From Microbacterium imperiale (lineage in GTDB: Bacteria; Actinomycetota; Actinomycetes; Actinomycetales; Microbacteriaceae): a stretch of DNA of 64,000 nucleotides. The position numbers and the translations under genes are program-made. Below are positions 8,629 through 16,594 of the stretch, one piece after another. Position 1 is the stretch's first letter. Every line of letters begins with the position of its first letter. A model generated the notes under the pieces. It was not told where the DNA came from. It did no database searches and worked only from the letters and a program-made list of their open reading frames with translations. Location: NCBI RefSeq assembly GCF_017876655.1, contig NZ_JAGIOK010000001.1, forward strand, positions 1,922,001-1,986,000, given 5' to 3'.

Positions 8629-9666
8629 TCAGTACACGCGGTTGCGCACGAGTTCGAGCGCGGCGGCTTCGTACCAGCTGCCTGCGGCGGGACCGCCGTT
8701 GCAGAGGCCGTCGCTCTCGCCGGGCCGCTTGATCCACAGCAGCGCGTCGAGGGCGGTGCCGTCGGTGATCGCGCGCGGCGTGGTGCCCAGGCCCACGTTG
8801 CTCGGGTTGCACCAGTCGCCCTGCCAGCCGCGGCCGTTGCGCGAGGTGTCGATGACGTAGCGCGGACCGCCGCCCAGCAGCATCCGCACGCGTTCGGCGT
8901 AGTCGCGCTCGACGGCGGTGGGCGAGAAGTTTGACACGTTCGTCGCGAAGCCGCGGGCTTCGAGCACACCGGCTTCGCGCAGTCGCTGCGCCATCGTCTC
9001 GGGCGGAATCCAGTTGCCGTTGCCGGCGTCGATGTAGGCGGGGATGCCGGCGGCGGTGAGTGCCCGCACGGCGTCGCGGATGTAGGTGGTGCGGGCTCCC
9101 TGGCCGTCGCACTCGCCGAGCATCGAGAGCGCATCGGGCTCGACGATGACGGCGGATGCCGTTCCGCGCAGCGTCTCGGCGATGAGCCGGGCCCACGGTC
9201 CGTAGCGCTCCGGCGTCAGGCCGCCCTGCGAATGCGCGGTGCAGTCGCGCGCCGGGATCGCGTAGAGGACGAAGGTCGCGACCCGGTTCTGCTGCGCCGC
9301 CGCCGCGGTCTCGGCTCGGAGCACGCGCACGAGCTCCGCATCGCTGTACCACTCGCCGAGCCAGGTCGCCGTGGGCGTCTGCGCGATGACGTCGAACGAG
9401 GCGGCGACGTCGAAGCGCCCCTGCGCGCGAGCGTCGGCCGCGGCCTGGGCGGCCGCCGAGTAGGTCGGCAGCGCGGCGCCGCGCGCGAGCGGGTTCGGGG
9501 CCGCAGCGGTGGCAGCCGCAGGTGCCGCGGCGGGCGACGCGCCCAGAGCGTCGGGGGCCGAGTCGTCGGCCCCCGCGGCCGCGCCGGTGGCGTGGACGAG
9601 CCCGAGGGCGACGGCCAGGGTGACGATGGCCGCGACGGCAGGCGGCATCCGGAGACTGCGTGGCAT
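8629..9666 (-). CDS. Secreted glycoside hydrolase family 6 protein
   Basis: A 345-residue exported enzyme related to GH6 endoglucanases and cellobiohydrolases, which invert beta-1,4 bonds in glucans. Residues 1-31 form a Sec signal peptide (AAIVTLAVALGLVHATGAAA), followed by an Ala/Pro-rich linker to about residue 60. The catalytic fold then follows. YAIPARDCTAHSQGG carries the presumed acid Asp141, and VIEPDALSML matches the GH6 EPD motif, with its Asp at residue 178. DTSRNGRGWQGDWCNPSN and WIKRPGESDGLC complete the family signature. No carbohydrate-binding module is present. GAGGAT lies nine bases before the ATG. It may act on plant or microbial beta-glucan; the true substrate is not readable. 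Confidence 0.9.
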   Translation of the reverse strand: MPRSLRMPPAVAAIVTLAVALGLVHATGAAAGADDSAPDALGASPAAAPAAATAAAPNPLARGAALPTYSAAAQAAADARAQGRFDVAASFDVIAQTPTATWLGEWYSDAELVRVLRAETAAAAQQNRVATFVLYAIPARDCTAHSQGGLTPERYGPWARLIAETLRGTASAVIVEPDALSMLGECDGQGARTTYIRDAVRALTAAGIPAYIDAGNGNWIPPETMAQRLREAGVLEARGFATNVSNFSPTAVERDYAERVRMLLGGGPRYVIDTSRNGRGWQGDWCNPSNVGLGTTPRAITDGTALDALLWIKRPGESDGLCNGGPAAGSWYEAAALELVRNRVY

Positions 9667-9672
9667 GGGGGG

Positions 9673-9700
9673 ATCCTCGCTCGAGACGTGACCCGAGGAT
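9673..9700 (-). promoter_or_regulatory. inverted repeat over the GH6 ribosome binding site
   Basis: ATCCTCG (9673-9679) and CGAGGAT (9694-9700) are perfect 7-base arms 14 bases apart. The copy nearest the GH6 start contains its GAGGAT ribosome binding site. The other copy overlaps a possible -10 box, TATCCT. It could be a repressor site or, if transcribed in full, a hairpin hiding the ribosome binding site. Confidence 0.35.
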
Positions 9701-9729
9701 ACAAGGCGCTTCCGCGAAACGGGCGGGAA

Positions 9730-11670
9730 CTACCCGATCAGGCTCGGTTGCAGGTCGCGCAGCGTCCGGGTGTGCGTCATCCGGATCACGCCGATCGCCG
9801 CCAGCATCAGCGCGCCGAGCATCCAGGCGAACAGCACCGCGAGGTCGAGGCTCACCCGCCCGAGGTCGCCGCCGTACATCCACTGGCGCATGCCGTCGAC
9901 GACGTACCCCATCGGCAGCACATGGTGCAGGGCCGCGAGGGGCGCGGGCAGCGTCTGCCAGGGGAACGTGCCGCCGGCCGTGACGAGTTGCACGACCATC
10001 AGCACGAGCCCGAGGAACTGTCCCACCGATCCGAGCCAGACATTGAGGGCGAGGATGATCGCGGCGTACGTGAACGACGCGGTCAGCAGCATCCCGAGCG
10101 TGCCGACCGGGCTGGAGAATCGGAACCCCAGCGCGAGCGAGAGCACGCCGAACAGCACCACCATGCCCACGCTGCCGAGCATCGCGGGCGTCAGCCACCC
10201 GGCGACGGTCACCCGGACGGGGGAGCGGAGCGCGGTGACCGCCCGCCGTGAGATCGGCTTGACGATGAGGAAAAGCGCGTAGATGCCGATCCACCCCGCG
10301 AGGGCGGCGAAGAAGGGGGCGAGCCCCGCGCCGTAGTCGCCGGCGCTGGCGAGGTTGCCCGAGTCGACCGAGACGGGGTCCGAAATGGTAGCGGCCTGCT
10401 GGTCGCGCAGGTCGGCCGACGCGTCGGGCAGCTGGGCGACGCCCGCCTCGAGCCCATCGCGCAGCGTGGCCAAACCCGCGTCGAGCGTGCCCAATCCCGA
10501 GGCGAGCTCGTGCGCGCCCTCGTCGAGCTGCGCCGCACCGGTGGCGGCATCCCCCGTGGCCGCAGCGAGTCGCCCGGCGCCCTGCGAGACGGATGCCGCG
10601 CCGTCAGCGGCCTGCGATGCTCCGGTCGACAGCTGGCTCGCGCCCGCGCTGACCTGTGCCGCGCCGGCTGCGAGCCGGTCGACCTGGGCGACGGCCTCGT
10701 CGACGCGAGCTGCTCCGTTCTGCAGGCGCTCGCCGATCGGGTCGAGCCGGCTGAGCACGTCGGCGATCTGCGTCTGGTCGAGGCCGCGTTCGCCGAGAAC
10801 CCGCGCGATGTCGTCGCGCACCTGCGGGAGCTCACCGATCGCCTCGTCGACGGCACTGCCGGCGCGGTCGGCGTAGCCGGCGATCTGCGCCGTGCCGTCG
10901 GCGACCTGGGCGGCTCCGTTCGCCAGGTCGGCTGAGCCGTCGGCCACGGCGCGCGTGCCGGTCGCCAATTGCGCCGAGCCGTCGGCCAGGGTGGCGGCGC
11001 CGTCGCTTAGCTGTGTTGCGCCGGCCGCGAGCTGCGCGGTGCCATCGGCGAGCGTGTTGGCACCGGACGAAGCCTGGTCGGCGCCATCGACGAGCTGCGT
11101 CGCGCCGTCGGCGGCGGTGACGAGCTGCCCGCGGATGTCGGAGATCCCGGTGAGCAGACGCGACGCGGCCTCGCGGCCCACCAGCTGCGCGACCGAGGTG
11201 CGGATGCGCTCGACCGCTTGCGAGCCGATCGACGACGCGAGGTAGTTGTTGGCGTCGTTCGTCGCGAGCACGAGCGTGGCCTGATGCGGGCTCGAGCCGG
11301 CGGCGCTGGTGAGCGCGGCCGAGAAGTCAGCGGGCAGGGTGACCGAGAAGTCGACGGCGCCGGTGCGCAGCGCTTCGCGCGCCTCGGCGGCATCCATGCG
11401 CTGCCACGCGAACGAGCCGTCTTCGATGAGTTGATCGGCGACCTGCGAGCCGTAGTCGACGGCGTCGCCGCCATCCGGCTGCGCTCCCGCGTCGAGGTCG
11501 ACGAGCGCGACCGGGATCTCGGCGAACTTGCCGTACGGGTCCTGATTGGCCCACAGGTACAGGCCGCCGTACAGCACGGGCACGAGCATCAGGGCGACGA
11601 GCGCGACCACCGACATGCGGGTCGCCGTCAGGCGGCGCAGTTCGGCGGAGATGAGAGCGGGGATCTTCAA
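9730..11670 (-). CDS. YhgE/Pip family membrane protein
   Basis: A 646-residue protein of the YhgE/Pip family, relatives of which include the lactococcal phage-infection protein and type VII secretion EsaA proteins. Residues about 12-40 are an N-terminal helix (LVALMLVPVLYGGLYLWANQ), followed by an extracytoplasmic region. A long stretch at about residues 185-430 has a heptad-like repeat (ADGTAQLAAGATQLSDGAA) typical of the family and likely to form an extended coiled rod. The C-terminal 200 residues hold five or six helices of an ABC-2-like membrane domain. The start is TTG at 11670 (LKIPALISAELRR), overlapping the upstream stop as TTGA. A much longer in-frame reading upstream is antisense-like filler. 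It is the third gene of a tetR operon, suggesting an export or cell-surface role. Confidence 0.85.
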   Translation of the reverse strand: MKIPALISAELRRLTATRMSVVALVALMLVPVLYGGLYLWANQDPYGKFAEIPVALVDLDAGAQPDGGDAVDYGSQVADQLIEDGSFAWQRMDAAEAREALRTGAVDFSVTLPADFSAALTSAAGSSPHQATLVLATNDANNYLASSIGSQAVERIRTSVAQLVGREAASRLLTGISDIRGQLVTAADGATQLVDGADQASSGANTLADGTAQLAAGATQLSDGAATLADGSAQLATGTRAVADGSADLANGAAQVADGTAQIAGYADRAGSAVDEAIGELPQVRDDIARVLGERGLDQTQIADVLSRLDPIGERLQNGAARVDEAVAQVDRLAAGAAQVSAGASQLSTGASQAADGAASVSQGAGRLAAATGDAATGAAQLDEGAHELASGLGTLDAGLATLRDGLEAGVAQLPDASADLRDQQAATISDPVSVDSGNLASAGDYGAGLAPFFAALAGWIGIYALFLIVKPISRRAVTALRSPVRVTVAGWLTPAMLGSVGMVVLFGVLSLALGFRFSSPVGTLGMLLTASFTYAAIILALNVWLGSVGQFLGLVLMVVQLVTAGGTFPWQTLPAPLAALHHVLPMGYVVDGMRQWMYGGDLGRVSLDLAVLFAWMLGALMLAAIGVIRMTHTRTLRDLQPSLIG

Positions 11671-12335
11671 CGGACGGCTTTCGGACGGGCGCCGCGCAGC
11701 CGGATGCCGCTGGGGTGCGGCCGTCGACGCGGCGATGACGATTCTGCGGTGTCGGTGATGAGATTCGCGGCGGCCTGACCGGCGATGACGAGCACCGCGT
11801 GGCCGCGGTCGGCGAACTCGTTCGCCAGCTGCCACCACGCGTGCGGGTCGCCGCCGTGGCGGTCGGGCGAGACGAGCACGAGGCCCTCGATGCCGGGCCG
11901 GAGCGCCGCGAGCTCGAGCATGAGCCGCACGCGGTCGGTCGCGGTGACGTCGCCGATCGGGACGCGCGCGAGCGCGCGCAGGTCGTGCTCGTCGAGCCAG
12001 CGGCGGGCCGAGAGCGGGTCGGCGAGGCGGCCGGCGAACATCAGCTCTTCTCCGACCATGCCCGCCGTCGAGACGTTCGGCGGCGGGTCGCTGACGTCGG
12101 GGGCGTCGATCAGCGCGGTGCGGTGCCGCAGGGCGCGCGACGCCCGCGCCCCGTCGACGCGGACGGTTCCGGCGTCGGGCCGCATGCGGCCGCTCGCGAT
12201 GAGCCCGAGCACGGTGGGCCGCTGCTCGGTCTCGGCGATCGCGAGGGTCGCGTGGCCGGTGCGGTAGACGAGGCTCGTCGGGGGCAGGGCGAGGTCGCGG
12301 CGGCCCTTCGCGACGTCGGTCAGCTCGACGCGCAT
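11667..12335 (-). CDS. Degenerate ABC-ATPase-like protein
   Basis: 222 residues that align by eye with an ABC ATPase but lack its catalytic motifs. The P-loop position reads AIAETEQRPTVLGLIASG instead of GPNGAGKTT, while the following RPDAGTVRVDG is normal. The signature region is TATDRVRLMLELAALRP in place of LSGGQ, and the Walker B region is GLVLVSPDRHGG in place of LLLDEP. It therefore probably does not hydrolyse ATP and may be a structural partner of the ABC-2-like YhgE protein encoded next. It overlaps the YhgE start (TTGA) and shares one base with the tetR stop. It could also be a decayed gene, but the clean frame and coupling argue for a conserved non-catalytic role. Confidence 0.7.
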   Translation of the reverse strand: MRVELTDVAKGRRDLALPPTSLVYRTGHATLAIAETEQRPTVLGLIASGRMRPDAGTVRVDGARASRALRHRTALIDAPDVSDPPPNVSTAGMVGEELMFAGRLADPLSARRWLDEHDLRALARVPIGDVTATDRVRLMLELAALRPGIEGLVLVSPDRHGGDPHAWWQLANEFADRGHAVLVIAGQAAANLITDTAESSSPRRRPHPSGIRLRGARPKAVR

Positions 12336-12964
12336 CAGGCCTCGGCCACGACGTCGGGGTGCGCGGCGATGACACTCTCGGCCTCACGCCACGACAGGCC
12401 CGCGATGGACAGGACCGAGCGCACGACGAGCGAGCGGGCATCGGGCGACGAGGCGTCGAGGCGGACGAGGACGGTGCGTGCGGTCTCTTCGATCAGGCGC
12501 GCGAGCGTGGGCGGGGCGACATCCGTGCGCAGCGTCCCGTCGTCCTGACCGCGGCGGACGAGGCTCATGAGCGCGCGGCGCAGGGGCGCGAGCGCCGCCG
12601 CCGATTCTTCGACGTGGCGCTCGTCGAGCGCGATGGCCGCGGCGACCTGCACGTGGGATGCCTCACCCCAGAGGCGTCCGGTCAGGCGGGCGAGCACGAC
12701 GGGGGCGGGGGCCGACGCGAGGTCGAGGTCGGCCGCGATCGCGTTGAACCGCTGCGCGCCCGAGGCGATGAGCTCGCGCAGCAGGGCGTCGCGGTCGTCG
12801 AAGTGTCCGTAGAGGGCGCGGCGGCTCAGGCCCGCGGCGCGGGCGATCGCGTCGATCGAGGCGCCGGGGTCGACGGCGAGCGTGCGAGCGGCGGCCACGA
12901 GCAGGCCGGCGCGGTTGGCAGCGGCATCCTTCCGGGGACGGCGCACGGGAACGGTGTCAGTCAC
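12335..12964 (-). CDS. TetR/AcrR-family transcriptional regulator
   Basis: A 209-residue repressor. The N-terminal helix-turn-helix is at residues about 25-65 (SIDAIARAAGLSRRALYGHF), followed by an all-helical ligand domain. GTG 12964 is chosen because a -10 TATCAT ends six bases before it; an upstream TTG at 12979 would lie inside the promoter. It leads an operon with the degenerate ABC protein and YhgE, and an inverted repeat between its -35 and -10 boxes indicates autorepression. The ligand is probably a hydrophobic or membrane-active compound, by analogy with other TetR-controlled exporters; this is inference. Confidence 0.92.
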   Translation of the reverse strand: MTDTVPVRRPRKDAAANRAGLLVAAARTLAVDPGASIDAIARAAGLSRRALYGHFDDRDALLRELIASGAQRFNAIAADLDLASAPAPVVLARLTGRLWGEASHVQVAAAIALDERHVEESAAALAPLRRALMSLVRRGQDDGTLRTDVAPPTLARLIEETARTVLVRLDASSPDARSLVVRSVLSIAGLSWREAESVIAAHPDVVAEA

Positions 12965-12970
12965 CCGATG

Positions 12971-12999
12971 ATGATACAAAGCTGCACACTGGTGTGCAA
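12971..12999 (-). promoter_or_regulatory. tetR promoter with embedded operator
   Basis: On the minus strand a -35 TTGCAC (12999-12994), exactly 17 bases and a -10 TATCAT (12976-12971) precede the GTG at 12964 by six bases, so the transcript is probably leaderless. TGCACAC and GTGTGCA arms (12983-12989, 12992-12998) with a two-base centre sit across the spacer and -35, the standard place for TetR autorepression. Confidence 0.7.
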
Positions 13000-13038
13000 G
13001 TTATGGAGTCGGCGTCTGGACGACATCCGGATGAGTGA

Positions 13039-13088
13039 TTGGAAAACCGGCAGGCAGCCCCTAGGCTGTCACTTTGTAAGTACAAAGT
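13039..13088 (+). promoter_or_regulatory. iol operon promoter and operator
   Basis: A -35 TTGGAA (13039-13044), a 17-base spacer and a -10 TAGGCT (13062-13067) put the transcription start near 13074. A perfect inverted repeat, ACTTTGTA - AG - TACAAAGT (13071-13088), covers that start, where a bound repressor would block initiation. The arms resemble GntR-type sites more than LacI-type sites. The regulator is not certain; the GntR protein encoded at 22340-23104 is a candidate. Confidence 0.7.
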
Positions 13089-13152
13089 ACGGAGTCCGAC
13101 GAAGGTCGTCGTGCCGCTCCGTCCTGTCCGATCGAAGAGGATCGCCCCCGAC

Positions 13153-14124
13153 ATGAGCTCTCCTGCCGCCACCGCACCCGTCGACGTCCTCGCCATCGGC
13201 CGGGCGGGCGTGGATCTCTATCCGCTGCAGGACGGAATCGGGCTGGAGGACGTGTCGACCTTCGGCAAGTACCTCGGTGGTTCCGCAGCCAACGTCGCGG
13301 TGGCCGCGGCGCGCTACGGGCGGAGCGCCGCGCTCATCAGCCGCACGGGCGCGGATCCGTTCGGCCGCTACGTCCGCCGCGAGCTGCAGCGCCTCGGAGT
13401 GTCCGATCGCTTCATCGAGGTCGTCCCGCATCTGAACACGCCCGTGACGTTCTGCGAGATCTTCCCGCCCGACCACTTCCCGCTCTACTTCTACCGCGAC
13501 CCGATCGCGCCCGACCTCGTTATCGCCCCCGAAGAGGTCGACGTCGACGCCGTGCGCGACGCGCGTCTCTACTGGTCGACCGTCACCGGTCTCAGCCGCG
13601 AGCCCAGCCGCTCCGCGCACTTCGCCGCGTGGCGGGCTCGCGGGCGCCGGCCGCTGACGGTGCTCGACCTCGACTACCGGCCCATGTTCTGGGGCGGAGC
13701 CGACGAGGCTCGCGCGCAGGTCGCACTCGCGCTCGACCATGTGACCGTCGCGGTCGGCAATCGCGAGGAGTGCGAGATCGCCGTCGGCGAGACCGACCCC
13801 GATCGCGCGGCCGACACTCTTCTGGAGCGCGGCATCGAACTGGCGATCGTGAAGCAGGGGCCCAAGGGCGTCCTCGCCAAGACCCGCGACACGCGAGTGG
13901 AGGTCGCTCCCTTCGCCGTCGACGTCGTCAACGGCCTGGGTGCGGGCGATGCATTCGGTGGTGCGCTCTGCCATGGTCTGCTCGCCGAGTGGGATCTCGA
14001 GCAGACGATGCGCTGGGCCAACGCGGCGGGCGCGATCGTCGCCGGCCGGCGGGAGTGCTCCACGGCGATGCCCGACGCGGCAGAGGTCGAGCGGCTCGTG
14101 GCGGAGGCGGCCGCACATGTTTGA
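13153..14124 (+). CDS. iolC: 5-dehydro-2-deoxygluconokinase (IolC)
   Basis: PfkB-family sugar kinase of 323 residues that phosphorylates 2-deoxy-5-keto-gluconate in myo-inositol catabolism. The N-terminal GRAGVDLYPLQ at residues about 17-27 and KYLGGSAANVAVAAARYG at residues 40-57 form the substrate-side PfkB motif. NGLGAGDAFGGALCHG at residues 260-275 holds the catalytic Asp266. LNTPVTFCEIFPPDHFP is typical of IolC. The ATG at 13153 lies about 80 bases downstream of the predicted transcription start. The next gene overlaps by eight bases. The gene order iolC, aldolase-like, iolA, iolB, iolD matches my recollection of the Corynebacterium glutamicum iol cluster, which supports the specific assignment. 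Confidence 0.92.
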   Translation: MSSPAATAPVDVLAIGRAGVDLYPLQDGIGLEDVSTFGKYLGGSAANVAVAAARYGRSAALISRTGADPFGRYVRRELQRLGVSDRFIEVVPHLNTPVTFCEIFPPDHFPLYFYRDPIAPDLVIAPEEVDVDAVRDARLYWSTVTGLSREPSRSAHFAAWRARGRRPLTVLDLDYRPMFWGGADEARAQVALALDHVTVAVGNREECEIAVGETDPDRAADTLLERGIELAIVKQGPKGVLAKTRDTRVEVAPFAVDVVNGLGAGDAFGGALCHGLLAEWDLEQTMRWANAAGAIVAGRRECSTAMPDAAEVERLVAEAAAHV

Positions 14125-15010
14125 TCTCGATGAGCTGCGCCGCATTCGGGCCGAAGAACCGGGTCGCGTCGCGCAGGCTATGCGTAGCCGGTCGCGGCGG
14201 TCGCTGCTCGACGGCGACGGACGGCTCTTCATCGTCGCAGCGGATCACCCGGCGCGCGGCGCGCTCGGTGTCGGAGATCGGAAGACGGCCATGGCGAGCC
14301 GCGTCGAGCTGCTCGAACGCCTCGTCACGGCGCTGCAGCGTCCCGGCGTCGACGGCGTGCTCGGCACGCCCGATGTCGTCGAAGACCTCGCGCTCCTGGG
14401 TGCGCTCGACGGCAAGATCGTCGTGGGGTCGATGAACCGCGGGGGACTGCAGGGCGCGGCCTTCGAGATGGACGATCGCTTCACCGCCTACGACGTGCCC
14501 GGTCTGGCGCGCGACGGGCTCGATCTCGGAAAGCTCCTCGTACGCATCAACCTCGAGGATCCCGCGACGGCACCCACGCTCGAGGCGAGTGCGGCTGCGG
14601 TGACCGCAGCCGCCGAGGCGCGCATCCCGATCATGCTCGAGCCGTTCATGAGCTACCGCGAGGACGGCCGCGTCTGCAGCGACCTCACCGCGGACGCGGT
14701 GATCAAGTCGGTCGCCATCGCCACCGGACTCGGCAACACGTCGGCGTACAGCTGGCTGAAGCTGCCCGTCGTGCCCGAGATGGAACGCGTCGCCGAGGCA
14801 TCCACGTTGCCGACCCTGCTGCTGGGGGGAGACCCCGTCACCGGCCAGGACGAGACGTTCGCCTCGTGGCAGGACGCTCTCGCGCTCCCGGGCATGCGCG
14901 GGCTCGTGGTCGGACGCACCCTGCTCTACCCGGACGACGACGACGTCGTCGCCGCCGTCGACATCGCCGCCGGGCTCGTCCACGCGGGCGCCGTCGTCGA
15001 GCACCCGTGA
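14117..15010 (+). CDS. Cgl0159-like (beta/alpha)8 protein, putative inositol-pathway aldolase
   Basis: A 297-residue protein related to the corynebacterial Cgl0159 family and more distantly to class I aldolases. Features include FIVAADHPARGALG near residue 40, GVLGTPDVVEDLALLG near 80, and AEARIPIMLEPFMSYREDG near 170. TLLLGGDPVTGQDETFASWQ near 240 resembles the C-terminal phosphate-binding strand-loop of TIM-barrel aldolases. It sits between the kinase IolC and the dehydrogenase IolA, exactly where the aldolase that cleaves 2-deoxy-5-keto-gluconate 6-phosphate is needed, and no standard IolJ is present. I infer that it fills that step. The ATG at 14117 has GGAGG nine bases upstream and overlaps the iolC end. 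Confidence 0.75.
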   Translation: MFDLDELRRIRAEEPGRVAQAMRSRSRRSLLDGDGRLFIVAADHPARGALGVGDRKTAMASRVELLERLVTALQRPGVDGVLGTPDVVEDLALLGALDGKIVVGSMNRGGLQGAAFEMDDRFTAYDVPGLARDGLDLGKLLVRINLEDPATAPTLEASAAAVTAAAEARIPIMLEPFMSYREDGRVCSDLTADAVIKSVAIATGLGNTSAYSWLKLPVVPEMERVAEASTLPTLLLGGDPVTGQDETFASWQDALALPGMRGLVVGRTLLYPDDDDVVAAVDIAAGLVHAGAVVEHP

Positions 15011-15029
15011 ACGATCCGAAGGAGACACC

Positions 15030-16574
15030 ATGACGACCACGACCGAGACGGCGGACACCAGCGCCACCGGTGCCCGCCCCGACAGCCTCGACGTCGTCCC
15101 CCACTGGATCGCCGGTGCCGCGTTCCCGGGGTCGTCGACCCGAACCGGCGACGTCTTCGACCCGGCGCTCGGCACCGTCACGAAGCGGGTCGCGCTGGCC
15201 GACGACGCCGACGTCGCCGCGGCGGTGGGTGCGGCGACCGCCGCCTTCCCCGCGTGGCGCGATCTGTCGCTCGCCCGCCGGCAGGCGGTCATGTTCCGCT
15301 TCCGCGAGCTGCTCGATGCGCGCAAGGGCGAACTGGCCGAGATCATCACCTCGGAGCACGGGAAGGTGCTCTCGGATGCTCTCGGCGAGATCAGCCGGGG
15401 CCAGGAGGTCGTCGAGTTCGCCACGGGGCTCGCGCACCACCTCAAGGGGGAGTTCTCCGAGAACGTCTCGACCGGGGTCGACGTCTATTCGCTGCGCCAG
15501 CCCCTCGGCGTCGTCGGCGTCATCTCGCCGTTCAACTTCCCCGCGATGGTTCCGATGTGGTTCTTCCCGATCGCCATCGCGGCCGGGAACACCGTCGTGC
15601 TGAAGCCGAGCGAGAAGGACCCGTCCGCTGCGGTCTGGATCGGCGAACTGTTCCGCGAGGCGGGACTGCCCGACGGCGTGTTCAACGTCCTGCAGGGCGA
15701 CAAGGTCGCCGTCGACGGGCTGCTGGAGCACCCCGAGGTCCGGTCGATCTCGTTCGTCGGGTCGACCCCGATCGCCCAGTACATCTACGAGACCGCGGCC
15801 AAGCACGGCAAGCGGGTGCAGGCGCTCGGCGGGGCGAAGAACCACATGCTCGTGCTGCCCGACGCCGATCTCGACCTCGTCGCCGACTCGGCCGTGAACG
15901 CCGGCTTCGGGTCCGCCGGTGAGCGGTGCATGGCGATCTCTGTCGTCGTCGCGGTGGAGCCCGTGGCCGACGCCCTCATCGATCGGGTGAAGCAGCGCAT
16001 CGCGGGACTCACCATCGGCGACGGTCGTCGCTCGTGCGACATGGGGCCGCTGGTGACGAGGCAGCACCGCGACAAGGTCGCCTCGTACATCGACATCGCC
16101 CTCGCCGACGGCGCGGATGTCGTGGTCGACGGCCGCGACGTGCACCCCGACGGCGACCCGGACGGATTCTGGCTCGGACCGACCCTCATCGACCGCGTGC
16201 CCACCTCGTCTCGCGTCTACACCGAGGAGATCTTCGGCCCGGTGCTCTCCGTCGTCCGCGTCGCGTCGTACGAGGAGGGCGTCGCGCTGATCAACGCGGG
16301 CGAGTTCGGCAACGGCACGGCGATCTTCACCAACGACGGCGGCGCCGCACGGCGGTTCCAGAACGAGGTGCAGGTCGGCATGATCGGTGTCAACGTGCCG
16401 ATCCCGGTGCCGGTCGCGACCTTCTCCTTCGGCGGGTGGGGGCAGTCGCTGTTCGGCGACACTAAGGCGCACGGAGCCGAGGGCGTGAAGTTCTTCACGC
16501 AGCAGAAGGCGGTCACCGCGCGCTGGCTCGACCCCAGCCACGGCGGCGTCGACCTGGGCTTCCCGCAGAATTGA
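15030..16574 (+). CDS. iolA: Methylmalonate-semialdehyde dehydrogenase (CoA-acylating)
   Basis: A 514-residue aldehyde dehydrogenase of the MmsA/IolA type, which converts malonate semialdehyde from inositol breakdown to acetyl-CoA and CO2. SPFNFPAMVPMWFFPIAI near residue 170 is characteristic of this subfamily. Catalytic Cys300 lies in NAGFGSAGERCMAIS, and KPSEKDPSAA is the NAD-binding region. EEIFGPVLSVVRV is near residue 395. AAGGAG lies six bases before the ATG. It follows the aldolase-like gene by 19 bases and is the third gene of the iol operon. Confidence 0.94.
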   Translation: MTTTTETADTSATGARPDSLDVVPHWIAGAAFPGSSTRTGDVFDPALGTVTKRVALADDADVAAAVGAATAAFPAWRDLSLARRQAVMFRFRELLDARKGELAEIITSEHGKVLSDALGEISRGQEVVEFATGLAHHLKGEFSENVSTGVDVYSLRQPLGVVGVISPFNFPAMVPMWFFPIAIAAGNTVVLKPSEKDPSAAVWIGELFREAGLPDGVFNVLQGDKVAVDGLLEHPEVRSISFVGSTPIAQYIYETAAKHGKRVQALGGAKNHMLVLPDADLDLVADSAVNAGFGSAGERCMAISVVVAVEPVADALIDRVKQRIAGLTIGDGRRSCDMGPLVTRQHRDKVASYIDIALADGADVVVDGRDVHPDGDPDGFWLGPTLIDRVPTSSRVYTEEIFGPVLSVVRVASYEEGVALINAGEFGNGTAIFTNDGGAARRFQNEVQVGMIGVNVPIPVPVATFSFGGWGQSLFGDTKAHGAEGVKFFTQQKAVTARWLDPSHGGVDLGFPQN

Positions 16575-16594
16575 CCGACGAGGACCGCTTCGAG

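Noticed and set aside
11671..12441. N-terminal extension of the YhgE frame
   Set aside because: Reads Pro/Arg-rich filler overlapping the degenerate ABC and tetR genes; the family start is at 11670.
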